A stretch of DNA of 64,000 nucleotides, from NCBI GenBank assembly GCA_944470555.2, contig OX104127.1, positions 52,628,934-52,692,933 on the forward strand, given 5' to 3'. The stretch comes from Heterobilharzia americana. Taxonomy: Eukaryota; Platyhelminthes; Trematoda; Strigeidida; Schistosomatidae. Positions 50,401 through 59,748 of this stretch are shown one piece after another. The translations under genes were made by a program, and so were the position numbers. Each line of letters begins with the position of its first letter. Position 1 is the stretch's first letter. The notes under the pieces were generated by a model, which saw only the letters and a program-made list of their open reading frames with translations, did no database searches and had not been told where the DNA came from.

Positions 50401-53400
50401 AGAAACTAATCTGTTTAATGTGTTTAGCGGTGGTTAGCAAAGGGATCTAGAATATGTGTTTTATCCTCGTTTAGCCTTATCAGCTGAGTATACTCTCCTA
50501 TTGAAGTGAATGATGATGACCCCATTAAAACTCGGACACGATAACTATCGTTTTGAACGCCAAAACGTTATCCATTAGGCCAGTGAGATATAAGGCCTAC
50601 TTCTTATGCAACAGGAATTGGTCATTTTTTATTAATGAATGGTGCCTGTAATACCTCTCAGTGAGAAAACCTCCACCCATGAGGTTTTCATTGGATGTAG
50701 CTAACGAGTCCCGAAAGAGGGCACAAAACAAGTCTTTGCTTCCACTGTCAGCCACCATCATGTAAATTGCAGCAAAGAATGTTCGGACAAATTCGAGCCC
50801 ACGCAAAATAGTTAGGACATCTCAGTCCGGTATGAGAACTAGGAATTCCTAGTATCAACGAATAATAAGGAAGTTATTGAATGATGTTACATCCTGCATT
50901 ATCGAGGCATCCGCAGGGGGTCGGTCTTCCAAAACAGGCAGAGTAAATCTGCTCTATATAGCTACAATAGATTGCAAGTACCGAATCAGCAAAGTTACTC
51001 AATTAGTATAGGGGTTTCTATATGATACCGTCGTTGATTGGACCAAATTGATCGGTCTCTATTAGCATATGGGCTCCTGTGCGGATGCCTTGATAATGCC
51101 AGCAATCTAATTATGTTAATAATGGATTGTGGCTGGCAGTGGAATCCAGGATGCGCATTTCCTCCTATTTGGGACCCGTCGGCTGGATGCACCTGCTTCC
51201 CAGTGGGTGATGTTGTTCCCACCAAGATTCGGACTCAAGAGCAATCGCTTCAAACGCCAGCACGTTATCCACTACACCACCAAGCCACGATAGCCAGCTC
51301 TTGTACGACGGGTATAGTTTTTAGTATAAGGGTGGTGTAGTGGATAACGCTCTGGCGTTTGGAGCGATTGCCTTCAAGTCCGAATCCCGGTGAGAACAAC
51401 ACTCACTGGGGAGCAGGTACATCCAGCTGACGAGTCCCAAATAGGACGAAATGCGCATCCTGGATTGCACTTTCAGCCACGATCCATCATTAACGAGGTT
51501 ACTTAATGTTTACATCATACGACTAGTGGTTTTCTACATTTGGCAAAAGTGAAAGCTAAATGTGGATGACCACGTAAGTGATATGATAATAATGCAAATA
51601 AAAGGTGGAAAACAAATATCATATCGGTATGCTTCAGGGAGTATGTAATAGAGATAAATTAGTCAACTATAGTACGAATAGATCAGTGGTAAGAGTTCTA
51701 GCTGTAGCTTTGATTTTTGTAGATTCGAATCGGTGAATCAACATCAGTTTCTTTAAGATTGTACTAATACCTTGCTGATGAGTGTCAGCAAGCATGCAAC
51801 CTACTTTAAGGCGTCTTGTCAACCCATATTAATTGTGATCGGTCATATATTCACTTGTAGGAGGTGAACACCATATCGTTGAATTTAGATGCTAAAAGCT
51901 GCCTATTTTGAATGCACAAGCTTGGAAGTTACTTTATTAGATCCAGGTAATTTAGGATTGCTCTGTTTACTGACTACTTTAAAGCAACTAGGATCCAGGC
52001 GTCCTCTTCTGTATCTGCCAGGTGTGCTTCAGTGGAAATATTATGGCTAATTTCCCCGTTCACGCATAGCCTAATCGAAATACATACACGAAATCGAGCC
52101 TCAGACATCGTCTCCGTCCTTCCAAAATACATGCTTCGACGTGATAGGGTAATCAGAGTGTTTTCCAACTTCCGAGTGTTGTGTGACCACCCTGTTTTGC
52201 ATAAATAGAATAACTTAGATGAAGTTTTTATTTTTTTCAAAACTAAATTTACCAACTCTTGAAAGTCATATAGATGGATAACTGAACCTAGTCACTTCTG
52301 CTGAAATGATCCTGACTCTGACTATAAATTTCTTCGAAAACAATTTTGTTTAAATTTTGTTTAAATGTCATTAACTCATGATTGTTGAGACAAAAATAAG
52401 AATAAAACTTGATTTTGTGATGTTTTATCGCAATATTTGAAATATTTTTTCTGCAAGTCACTGAGAACTGATGAAATAAAACATGTTTTTCCTTTGGTCA
52501 CCTAAGTCTCGAATATCATATTTGTTCATATGATACAAGACAGTTACTGAAGAAGGATAACGCATCATTGTTCACTACAGCACTTGAAATAAATCTTATG
52601 AACAGAAACACACTCAACTTTCATGCTAAATTTGTGCTAAAACTTCTAAGTTAATTGGTTTATTGAATAAGCTTTTGAAAAGGGTCAAAATGAATCTCTT
52701 GTCTGTGATCCTTTCAAATAAAAAGCTTATTGCCAAGAGGTTCACTTCTGAACACATACATCAGTAAAACTATGATCGTTAGCGTTGTGAAACACTAATG
52801 AAGTGAAAAAAAATGAATATCTGACGTTTCACGATCTCCTGGAAGCTGCTCTTCAAAGTTGGTTTATACTAAGTCGCAAAATCCTATAAATACATTCATT
52901 TATTCTTTTGGGAGTTTAGAATTAACTTTTGCTCCAATCACCATTAGATTTCATTTTAATATTGACAAATGTATAAATACACAAATAATTAAAAGATTAC
53001 CTTCTGCAGTTTTACTGATTTCATGTTGAAAGTCTATACGCAGCAATCCTTTAGCTTCATGTCGTATAAACTGAATAATATGGAAGTGTGCATCATTCAA
53101 ATTCACGTTAGGCTGATAAAGTGTTTGTGTTCCACCACCCATATTATATCTTATGAGGAGATTTTGCTGATCCTGTAAAAAGTAAGATTTAGAAATCAGT
53201 CAATTTTATGTTAACTCATCAAATATAAACTTTTGAAATAGTAAAAGAATTTCGATGCTAGAGGATAGCTTCTTGTAACATGCTGTTTTAAGTAGTCACA
53301 ATACCAATAAAAAACATGTCAGCACCAAACAGGAAATTCGTTCTTGGTGGCTGAGTAAAAACTTTTCGCAGAGATAAACAAAGTGCAGATGATTCCCTTT

Positions 53401-56400
53401 ATTTTGTGCAGGTAGATAATTCAAAATAATCATCCGTGATACCGATAAGTATTTCTACTTTTCACTATGGTGCCTATTACATTGACAAGATTGAAATGTT
53501 GAATCCCTGTATCTATGTACGTGTAAAATGGCGAGAATATGACGATACGGATGTTAAATTTGTATCGAGCAGAGTTTCGAGTATGAGGTCAGGCCGGCTT
53601 AAGTAGGTGTTATCTCAGATGTTACACTCCATACCGTGGTGATAACCAGTAATTTTGATCATCTCCGTTAGCTTGAGTGCATTTACTATGGCATACATTA
53701 CTTATATGTATATGCGTTTAATTAGAAGACGGGTGTAAGATAGATAATTGTTCTGGTAAACCCGAGTTCTGAAAGTAATTTTTTTTAAGATGAAGAACAG
53801 TGTATTATCCCCTACTCATCTCCAACGAGAATATTTTGAGTCTTACTTAACTTTTCTTCTTTATACACAGACGTGGGAAAATTTGGTTAGGGCGAAAGGA
53901 AGCAGCCAGTTTATGGGACCAGTTTGCAGTATATACAATATAAAATCAAATAATTGTAACCGAAATATTGAAAACAGTTCCTAAGTCAGATTATTCGCGA
54001 TTGCCTTCAATTCCAAACTGGTTTTATCGTTCAGAGAAGATTGAAGTTGGCAAGGGAACGTGTATGAAGGAGAAATTTTAATTATCTTACTTCAAATCAC
54101 CGGTCAAAGAATACGTTGAGTAAGCCTCAGGACTGCTTAGATTCAAACCAATACTCGGCAATACTCATTCATTGTCAAAATTAAGTTCGAAACTCAAATG
54201 GTGTTTTAGTTTCACGGTTTACTTAATAGCGTCTTTGGTTGGTGATCTGAAGACCCCTTTATACATTATGTTAGGAGACTTTAAAATATGCATAGGTGTT
54301 AACAAGATCATTATTCAATACAAGGGATGTTTAAATCGAACTTGAGAATCTGATATCAATAAGTTAAAAACAGTGTTTAGAAAACTTTGCTTGTTAGCAT
54401 AGTGAAAAATAATGTTAATCTGAACTGATAAGATAATGAAAAAAAGTTCTTATTTTATCAGAAAGTGTTTTATCAATACCTCGAATAAATAACTTTATGA
54501 TTAGATTGTAGTGAAATCTATAAAGTTGGATAAAAAATGCATAAGCTGGTTTCAAAGCTTTATCAGAATATGCGATGACCAGTCAAATTGTATATTTTCA
54601 ATCTGGAATATATATTATTTATTTATGTTATGAGTTTTACTTATTCTTAATAAAGGTCACCTATATTTCTTTTCTTTTGAGTACAACATTCCTGTCTATA
54701 ACGTTAATTGTAGTATAAATAGTTTCAGTCTTTAAAGAATAAAACTCTTGTCTTTAGACTTTGTCTTAAATGTATGAAATTTAGCTAAGTAAGAATATTG
54801 TTCAATTAATTAGGCTTTATCAAGCTTTTATTTGACTTATTGGACATGTTATCATATAATGAAGTAGTACTATTCACTGAATTATATTCTGGACACAATG
54901 GAACCGTTTTTAGTTGATTGAAAATGTTGTAATTTGTTGTCATACACTATCATTATCAGTCGGATTTGAATTATTATTCAAATTAATAAGCCAACTTGAC
55001 CTATCAGATCCATAAAACATTTTAAAAACACTCCTACTTGGGCATTATCTAAATATTTATCAGTAGTATAGGATCAGATTGGAAACGATTCTAAACCTAG
55101 ACTTATTATCCATGACGACCTGCAGCGTTGATGAGATGGTATACACATAGATGACAGTGAAGAAATGGCTAGCTTTAATATAACCAGTTTCCATACTAAT
55201 ATGCCGATTGACATGGCCCTGGAAGTAATTAGAAATAAGTTTAATAATGACCACGAGCTTACCCTAAGAATTAAGTTATTCTCGATCACTACAGTCTTTA
55301 AGTTCCAGAAAGAAATAAACAAACAACCTGAAGGATTTACCATCAGGTCACCTACACCCACAGTCGCATTAGACACATCTATCGAGAACTAGGAATGGTT
55401 AGCAATCAAAACAATTGGCTTTTTCCAAAAATATTGTGTAGATATGTAGATGACTTGTTTTCAGTATTAAAATCAGAGTCCACAGATAGTTTTTTACACA
55501 TATACACTCAATAGGGAACACAGTGCAGTTTGTGATGTGAGGAAGTTTGCCATGTTGGATTGCAGAATAACGCAGGAGCAAGACGAAAGTTTGCACAATA
55601 GTGTCTATTGGAAAACTTCACGCTGGAATCATTACTTAGACTTCAAGTCATCTGACTTAACATCGGTTACAGTTGGCTCGGTAAGACGTTTAAATAACAG
55701 GGCCAAAAAACTTATTGCCTAGATAGCAGATATAAGACAAGAAACCAGATGCATTTAAGAGACCTTACTCATCAATAATTACCCTCCTAAATAATTAATA
55801 TATTAATGAGTAATTCATTAGAAATATAACTAATAGGGGTAACGCAGTTGATAACAATAATGATAATATTAATGGTAGTATTGTGTAGACACAAGTAAAA
55901 AGCTTTACGGTATAACCATACGAGAAAGGAACGTCAGAGACATGACATAGGATACTCAAGTAGACTGGCTTGGGATGTAAACCCGCAAACTCACTCATAA
56001 ACAAGCTTTAGAGGTTTTAAGGTCCTATTGATGTAATTAGGCAAACGGATTTGGTTTACAAAATCTCGTTATAATGACTGCAAGGTCACACACAGGTCAG
56101 TGTAGTCGACCAAGGTCAATTAGACACCAAAGCTAAGCTACATCAAGGATTTTAGATCCCAGACAGACAAAAAGCTTCGCAATACTATACATGCCATTAA
56201 ACACAACCCAATATTAGGATGGGACAGGCTGATAATCCTCAGCACTAACATAATGAGATGGAGGGAGGGGTTGATAACTGAACCTTCGTTAAGCAAACCA
56301 ATGGCAAATGCGTGTATCAGCAACTTCTCAACACCTGTTCCAGATACACAGAAACCGCTACCACCTGAACCACGAAGAAATTGAGCGTATTAAAACCATG

Positions 56401-59400
56401 TCTCAAAGTTGTAACGTTATCTCGGTATTACTATAGACAATGAATTGTGACTGGAACGTTATCTACTAAATAATACTATTTCGCTGTATGATACACCTAG
56501 GAAATTAACTAAGATACAGTTGCATTATTCTGTAGTGCTTAGGTTTTACTATGACAGTAATGAAGTTTGATTTGTTTTTGAGTTGCTTCTTAGTAGGGTT
56601 CTTATTTTGTGAAAAGGTTCGGTAATATCCTTTTAGATGAGTTGATATAATGAGGTGCTAAGCTGACACGTCATCAGATATTTACAGATATGTATGAAAC
56701 AGTGAGCCAATGAGTAGGTTTTTCTTAGGCAGATGAGTATTCAGGCTTATATGAATGCATCAGTAAGATAGTATGTCCAATAAAACAGATAATCGAAATG
56801 TCTAGCACAAGTGTATACTAAAAATCATTGTGCTACAGCAGTTTCAGGAAGTGCTTAGCGGGAGAGAATACATATCGTTAAGTTTAGAGACATTTTACTA
56901 GTAATCCTGGGCTTAATTGACAAATATTATTCCGTCCGAAGTCTTCCTAGGTTTTTTTGTTTTTAGCATAGGGCTTTAACCTCAAGATTTCATCACTGTT
57001 TCGTCTCTGAGGTTTATAAAAATGCAATAATTAACATATTCTTTACTCACTTTATTATGCAGTAATGATACTTGCATGTAGTCAGCAGATTGTCCTTGAC
57101 CCTGAATATGTAACAATGACAGTGAACCGGGATGAATTATCTGCATTCCAAATGCCAACCTATCAAGAGTCGTATTCTGAGGTGAATTCAATTCAACTAT
57201 AGCGTATCTTGTTGGAGATTCTGATAGGTAAATGGATGTCCCAGCTAAAACGCGAAAAGAAGAATATAACTTGTTGCTTAATGGAGGAACTTTTCAATTC
57301 AAAGTTTCAGTATCACTGAAGTGAGTAGCTGGTGAGTAAGAATTCGGAACTATTTTTGTACAAGTATTGGGAAAACGAGTGATTACTACGCCGTCAAATT
57401 TCATATGAAAACTTTCATTTCTCTGGTCAAGTATTTTACTTACTTTTCTGTAAACAACATGGTTTAGGAGCTGCATAGTGTAAAATGTTTACTAACCATC
57501 AGCTCCAAAGCCTTGTTCACAATCAATAAATCACTACTCTCTTTAGAAAATAAATTCTGCTTACCGTAAATGTACATAAAGTGAGTAGCTTGAGATCGTA
57601 TGATATCGCTGATGATGAACACACTTTATCAGACACTTTATATTAGCTTTTGACATCTGTAAATGCATTTTCATAAATCTGATTTCATATATCCTAATAT
57701 TTGTACTTTGACTCAATAAACAATAATTAATTTTTTGAGTGAACTTAGATCGTTCCTCATTGAAGCCTCCGTTATACGTCTTAGTTACGTAAATTCGGCT
57801 TTAATCCTATTCTGCAAGCTGAACATTATCCTAACATTCTTACATTTACCATAATTAACCAATGCTTTCGTGTTTAAGCAGATATTCTTCAGGTAAATAA
57901 ATATATTTAAAGCTGGTATATATCACTGACTTGCATCAGTTGGAGAAGAACTGAAAACAAGGACATGTGTCTGTACTAACACTGAATTCCTCAGTGGAGA
58001 TAGACATATTCTGCGTTCGGCTCCTGTTGTGATTATGGAGGTGTACCACTGAATACTCCTATGAGAAAATGATGTAGCTGTCTAGGTTCTTGAGCTGGTG
58101 TCAGTTCTTGACGAATACCTCTATGAAATGTGTTCAGTCTTATTCAAACTAGACAGATGAGATATATGTTTGACCGATCTCAGCTAACTAGTACGAATTT
58201 CCATTGCATTATAATTTAGTTACAATGCTCTCCGATATGTACACCTCAATTTATAGCCTTTCCATTTGCTTTGAATGATTCTGATTTTTACAGTATTTGT
58301 GCAAATAAGCAAACTTTCAATGCTTATCTTTTTGTTTTATGTTCACATGGTCTTCCAAATTTCGCTTTACGTGTGTGTGACACGACAAAATTGATGATTG
58401 TGTACTCACTCTTAGTTATGATATCCATCACTGTAATTTCTGTAAAGCCCTCAAATACTTCGGTCTATATCCTATAATGTTTACTGTGAAATATATTTTC
58501 AACATATTACTATGAGAAACTTACAGGAAGTAACCTCTTTCACCTACACCTACCTAGGCGGCATCGTTTCAACTACAGGCGGCACAGATGTGGACGTCAA
58601 AGCCAGACAGGATCGAAAAAGCAAGACAGGCGTTCATTAACTTGAAATCAGTGTGGACATCATCTGCACTCAGCATCAAGCGTGAACAAGATCTGGATTT
58701 TCAACACCAACATCAAGTCAGAGCTCCTATATGGTTCAGAAACTTGACGCGTTACGAAAGGGATTTCCAACAAACTACAGATATTCATAAACAACTGCCT
58801 ACGCTGGCTGGTTAATGAAGAGCAGATGGCCAGAAAGAATAAGCAACAAGGAACTCTGGCTGGTGACGACCAACCAAGAAGCTATCGCTCAACAAACATG
58901 TACTGGAAGGAAGTGGAGATGGATTGGCATACACTGAGAAGACCATTCAAAGACATCACGCGCCAGGCCGTCGACTGTAACCCATATGGGAAATGACGTG
59001 TTGGGCCTCCCAGCTGAGGGTGACATGAAGGAGATCGTGTGAGGAAGAGGTGAAAGCTTCTGGGCTGTCGTGGAGACAGGTTCAAAAGATTTCAGAGAAC
59101 ATAGTGACAGAGAGACGTGCTACTGAAGCCCTATGTTCCACTTGGAACCCAAGGGACAAATAATATGGTAATAATATTACTATGAAAACTGTTTATATAA
59201 CCTATAAATATAAATATGTTTCAATAACTCTTAATATTTTTTAATCACTTGAAGTGACTGTATATTATTCGAGAAAGTCAAACAAGCTTTTACTTAGCCT
59301 AAAATAGATTTTTTGCTTCGGTAGCTCTGTTACTAAATTTCAACTAATTAAAATGTCAACTTACATTTTTCGCAATATTTTCCAGTGAAACCAGTCAAAC

Positions 59401-59748
59401 TGCAGTCACAGGTTATAGAATTCCACTGTTGCAAACAGATCCCATTAAAATGACAAGAGTTCTGTGAACATTGATTCAGTTCTGAATGTCTGCTGAGTGA
59501 ATATTGACAGCCTTTAAGAATATTGTGGCACTTCACCTTAACTGTATCATTTGAATACAAGTAGGTTAACCGATACTTTGATATAAGTGTGTTATTCATC
59601 ATTTTCGATGTCATCGACTGACTGTAAGTCATAGAATGATTCAGTAAAAATGATGTCAAACATCCTTGAAATCCTGTGGTTGCTTGTAAATAATCACTAT
59701 ATGCAGCATACGTTGATTTCCTATCAAATATATAGAGAACTAACAGTT
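34565..59748 (-). CDS. Neurexin, C-terminal eight exons (join), 5' part off the right edge
   Basis: Neurexins are presynaptic adhesion receptors that bind partners through LNS domains outside the cell and scaffold proteins inside. Eight exons (59748-59365, 57244-57051, 53172-53001, 48839-48708, 44127-43986, 41498-41441, 38969-38791, 35411-34565) join with agreeing phases into 701 residues. Order: end of an LNS domain with GFQGC, a six-cysteine EGF domain, a full LNS domain (DRLAFGM ... IYIGQLPDL ... GFEGYITGLNFNGINLIDVV), a Ser/Thr-rich stalk, one membrane helix, RDEGTYNVEES and a final KEWYV. This is the LNS5-EGF3-LNS6-stalk-TM-tail layout of neurexins. Human neurexin has DRLAIGF, RDEGSYHVDES and KEYYV at these points. 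The last LNS lacks the usual GC cysteine, as in vertebrate LNS6. CASPR/neurexin-IV-type proteins are a less good fit because of the KE(W/Y)YV end. Start codon and upstream domains are outside the window. Confidence 0.88.
35412..38790 (-). other. Neurexin intron with one SM-alpha SINE
   Basis: Intron of about 3.4 kb. Apart from the SINE at 35.7-36.0 kb I see no further element and no nested gene. Confidence 0.7.
35730..35960 (+). mobile_element. SM-alpha-type SINE, plus strand, decayed hammerhead
   Basis: A-box-like AGTGGCTTAAGGGATAACGC (about 35811-35830) and GGCGTTTGGAATGATG match the heads at 51.3 kb. A hammerhead relic at 35895-35935 reads TTGCCGAGTCCCAAATAGGAGGAAAC: stem II is good, the GGAAA part is shifted, and the core CTGATGA has become TTGCCGA. 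A piece of SINE 3' body in opposite direction (GATACTTGTAATTTCCCGTTG, about 35737) precedes the head. Confidence 0.65.
38791..38969 (-). CDS. Neurexin exon: stalk with two cysteines
   Basis: 179 bases, acceptor TACATTTCAG, donor GTAAGT. Encodes TDFHDKMMDYKTQPIIVP, then TNCLTSDRVYNYKDCQPADLD and IIRPFITFNDNNALSMRA. The spacing of the two cysteines (CLTSDRVYNYKDC) recalls the cysteine loop in the stalk of vertebrate neurexins. Leaves with two bases that form an Ala codon with the next exon. Confidence 0.83.
40880..41095 (+). mobile_element. tRNA-headed SINE with hammerhead relic (second family) in a neurexin intron
   Basis: A-box-like TAATGGCGAATGGTAACATGC (about 40967-40987), B-box-like CTGAGTTGAATTCCTGACC (about 41009-41027), then a hammerhead relic 41047-41085: core CTGAGGA, stem II GTCTCGAACTGGGAC fully paired (one G-U), then AAAA in place of GAAA, then CAGCTTTC and CAGTACT. 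The invariant G of GAAA is lost and stem I is poorly paired, so it is likely inactive. Confidence 0.6.
41441..41498 (-). CDS. Neurexin exon: short stalk exon
   Basis: 58 bases, acceptor CTTTTTCAG, donor GTTAGT. Encodes IMEPESTSQNEANDMQLTA, acidic and Ser/Thr/Asn-rich, part of the stalk between LNS6 and the membrane. Phase fits exactly between its neighbours (AG plus C makes Ser). A small exon of this kind could be skipped, but 58 bases is not a multiple of three, so skipping alone would shift the frame. Confidence 0.8.
41499..43985 (-). other. Neurexin intron, no element recognised
   Basis: About 2.5 kb, AT-rich. A plus-strand frame at 43206-43502 (98 residues) is open but shows no motif and is antisense within the intron; I treat it as chance. 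Confidence 0.6.
43986..44127 (-). CDS. Neurexin exon: end of LNS6 and start of stalk
   Basis: 142 bases, acceptor AAATTTTTAG, donor GTGAGT. Encodes LNFNGINLIDVVTEN, the last LNS strand (vertebrate LYYNGLKVLNMAAEN), then a basic linker with NIKKLKVYQK. Phases 2 in and 2 out match both neighbours. Confidence 0.87.
44160..44543 (-). CDS. Small ORF with signal-peptide-like start, nested in a neurexin intron
   Basis: 127 residues. The N-terminus is a good candidate signal peptide: a basic MRF start, a hydrophobic core (FIMLLFAFELL) and small residues where cleavage would fall (QTSP). A dibasic KR follows near residue 41 and several basic clusters occur later (RKHRK), which would suit a secreted peptide precursor. 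The ATG has A at -3 and a TATATAGAA-like box about 30 bases upstream. It lies in the intron between two neurexin exons on the same strand and ends 33 bases before the next neurexin exon. I recognise no family. Chance is a real alternative: the tail composition is unremarkable and there is no second supporting exon. Confidence 0.3.
   Translation of the reverse strand: MRFYVDACTFIMLLFAFELLTVQTSPLTGVQLDTENEHQIKRSAHLRSCHQISSSKLLQNQRYLLQKYHIPSCESSLLSITKYFYPVTFSSRNIRKHRKIGVNSTQTELHALTNHLSTKPPYRVICV
44945..48300 (+). mobile_element. RTE-clade LINE copy F, degenerate near full length
   Basis: Lies entirely inside a neurexin intron and antisense to that gene. Leader TATCCTAAGCTTGGATAAC at 44952, endonuclease start 45099-45335 (VYESRWNG in place of CESRWNG), a middle region almost identical to copy A (for example the CAGTGCAGTGCACTGCAGTG block near 46270), an RT fingers frame at 46496-46909 (GADGIPPDAL) and later fragments up to a CTACTGAAGCCCTGTGTTCC tail near 48250. 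Many stops. It is the sister of copy A. Confidence 0.85.
48708..48839 (-). CDS. Neurexin exon: LNS6, post splice-site-4 segment
   Basis: 132 bases, acceptor TCTTCATCTAG, donor GTTAGT. Encodes NNKHFNSLKRIYIGQLPDL and SAKGFEGYITG. IYIGQ is the conserved I-x-I-G-G strand. The GFEGY position holds a cysteine in many LNS domains but not in vertebrate LNS6 (FQGQ), so its absence is normal for this domain. Enters with two bases after one base from the preceding exon, giving an Asp codon. Confidence 0.85.
48840..49910 (-). other. Neurexin intron, left part
   Basis: No gene. The 49000-49260 stretch has scattered tRNA-B-box-like words but no SINE that I can define. The rest of this intron holds copy G and the SM-alpha pair. 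Confidence 0.5.
49911..50393 (-). mobile_element. RTE-clade LINE fragment G with 13-base target-site duplication
   Basis: A minus-strand, 5'-truncated RTE 3' end. AATGGTATAAATT occurs at 49911-49923 and exactly again at 50381-50393, bracketing the copy. Reading the minus strand, the frame 50440-50057 encodes the C-terminal RTE region (RVGRPRVTWRRS) and the element ends in CTACTGAAGCCCTATATTCC and an (AAT)n tail. The frame is only lightly damaged, so it is a rather young insertion. One of two RTE pieces in the sense direction of neurexin. Confidence 0.9.
50535..50605 (-). mobile_element. SM-alpha SINE head fragment
   Basis: Minus strand TAATGGATAACGTTTTGGCGTTC matches the A-box region of the SM-alpha heads (TAGTGGATAACGCTCTGGCG). 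No hammerhead can be assigned next to it. Confidence 0.5.
51115..51310 (-). mobile_element. SM-alpha SINE, minus strand, left member of a head-to-head pair
   Basis: Minus strand: GGTGGTGTAGTGGATAACG (A box region), GAGTCCGAATCTTGG (B box region), then a hammerhead at 51194-51139 with core CCGACGG, stem II GTCCCAAATAGGAG and GAAATGCGCATCCTGGATTCC. Two core changes and a broken stem II closing pair make it inactive, while stem III AUGCGCAU and stem I (CATCCAG with CTGGATT) are intact. The open frame across it is SINE sequence. Confidence 0.8.
51325..51495 (+). mobile_element. SM-alpha SINE, plus strand, right member of a head-to-head pair
   Basis: GGTGGTGTAGTGGATAACGC (A box region, 51334-51353), GTCCGAATCCCGG (B box region, about 51378-51390), then the best-preserved hammerhead in the window at 51415-51470. 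Its head faces the head of the minus-strand copy; only about 20 bases separate them. Confidence 0.8.
51415..51470 (+). ncRNA. Hammerhead ribozyme motif, SM-alpha type, best preserved
   Basis: ATCCAG (stem I), CTGACGA core, GTCCCAAATAGGAC (stem II, fully paired), GAAA, TGCGCA, TC, CTGGAT (stem I). Stem I pairs perfectly around the core. The cleavage-type triplet is AUC. Stem III is only the self-complementary AUGCGCAU, as known for schistosome hammerheads. The single departure from the consensus CUGAUGA core is at position 7, the least constrained core position, so cleavage is plausible. It would need transcription from the tRNA-like promoter just upstream. Confidence 0.8.
51675..51800 (+). 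mobile_element. Possible tRNA-like SINE fragment
   Basis: GATCAGTGGTAAGAGTTCTAGC (A-box-like) and GTAGATTCGAATCGG (B-box-like, about 51720-51734) have tRNA-like spacing of about 40 bases. A following TTGCTGATGAGTGTCAGCAA is a small hairpin with a CTGATGA word but no other hammerhead part. Head of an unassigned SINE at best. Confidence 0.35.
53001..53172 (-). CDS. Neurexin exon: middle of LNS6
   Basis: 172 bases, acceptor TTTTTTACAG, donor GTAATC (weaker). Encodes DQQNLLIRYNMGGG and HFHIIQFIRHEAKGLLRID, ending in ISKTAE plus one base. The segment corresponds to the KYHVVRFTR strand of vertebrate LNS6. Its 3' junction falls where vertebrate neurexins have alternative splice site 4. Confidence 0.87.
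53173..55150 (-). other. Neurexin intron, AT-rich part
   Basis: No gene or element recognised in this stretch; PLE-4 occupies the rest of the intron. Confidence 0.5.
55160..56550 (+). mobile_element. PLE-4: Penelope-like element of a second lineage, broken
   Basis: Reads in order, across several frames: NITSFHTNMPIDMALEV (palm motif, degenerate, about 55171), RYVDDLFSVL (YVDD catalytic box intact, about 55440), LDCRITQEQDESLHNSVYWK (about 55555), a NNRAKKL and YPPK stretch to 55800, the PYEKGTSE motif (about 55916) found between RT and endonuclease in PLEs, and a GIY-YIG remnant with LVYKIS (about 56053) and a long C-terminal frame (WDRLIILSTNIMRWREGLIT, about 56218). Frameshifts and stops abound. 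Its FLDCRI- and PYEKGTSE-type motifs differ from PLE-1/3 (FLDVQL/FLDILL), so it is a separate lineage. Its 3' end is homologous to the inverted repeat at 30-31 kb. It sits antisense in a neurexin intron. Confidence 0.75.
57051..57244 (-). CDS. Neurexin exon: first half of LNS6
   Basis: 194 bases, acceptor CGCGTTTTAG, donor GTGAGT. Encodes GTSIYLSESPTRYAIVEL, then DRLAFGMQII, then SLSLLHIQGQGQSADYMQV and ends LLHNK. These are the opening beta strands of the last LNS domain; DRLAFGM lines up with DRLAIGF of vertebrate neurexins. Ends on a codon boundary. Confidence 0.88.
57245..58500 (-). other. Neurexin intron, no element recognised
   Basis: AT-rich; one plus-strand frame (58271-58477) with hydrophobic composition is likely chance. 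Confidence 0.5.
58504..59185 (+). mobile_element. RTE-clade LINE fragment H with target-site duplication
   Basis: A 5'-truncated RTE 3' end starting in the GGAAGTAACCTCTTTCACC region (compare copy C near 14758) and ending with CTACTGAAGCCCTATGTTCC and a short AT-rich tail. ATATTACTATGA occurs at 58504-58515 and at 59174-59185, giving a 12-base duplication. In a neurexin intron, antisense to the gene. Confidence 0.85.
59365..59748 (-). CDS. Neurexin exon: end of LNS5 and EGF domain
   Basis: 384 bases between a TTTTTGTCAG acceptor and a GTAAGT donor. Encodes the last strands of an LNS domain (LLVLYIFDRK, then TTGFQGCLTSFLLN, with the domain-closing GC) and a compact EGF domain with six cysteines (CSQNSC, GIC, TCDC, KYC). 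Enters in phase with two bases and leaves with one, which joins to the next exon as a Ser codon. Upstream exons are needed to complete the LNS domain. Confidence 0.88.

Noticed and set aside
50995..51340. Overlapping frames on both strands at 51 kb
   Set aside because: They are translations of the SM-alpha head and hammerhead, which are RNA-type repeats.
51775..51796. CTGATGA word as a third hammerhead
   Set aside because: Only a short hairpin TTGCTGATGAGTGTCAGCAA is present; no GAAA or stem I is found around it.
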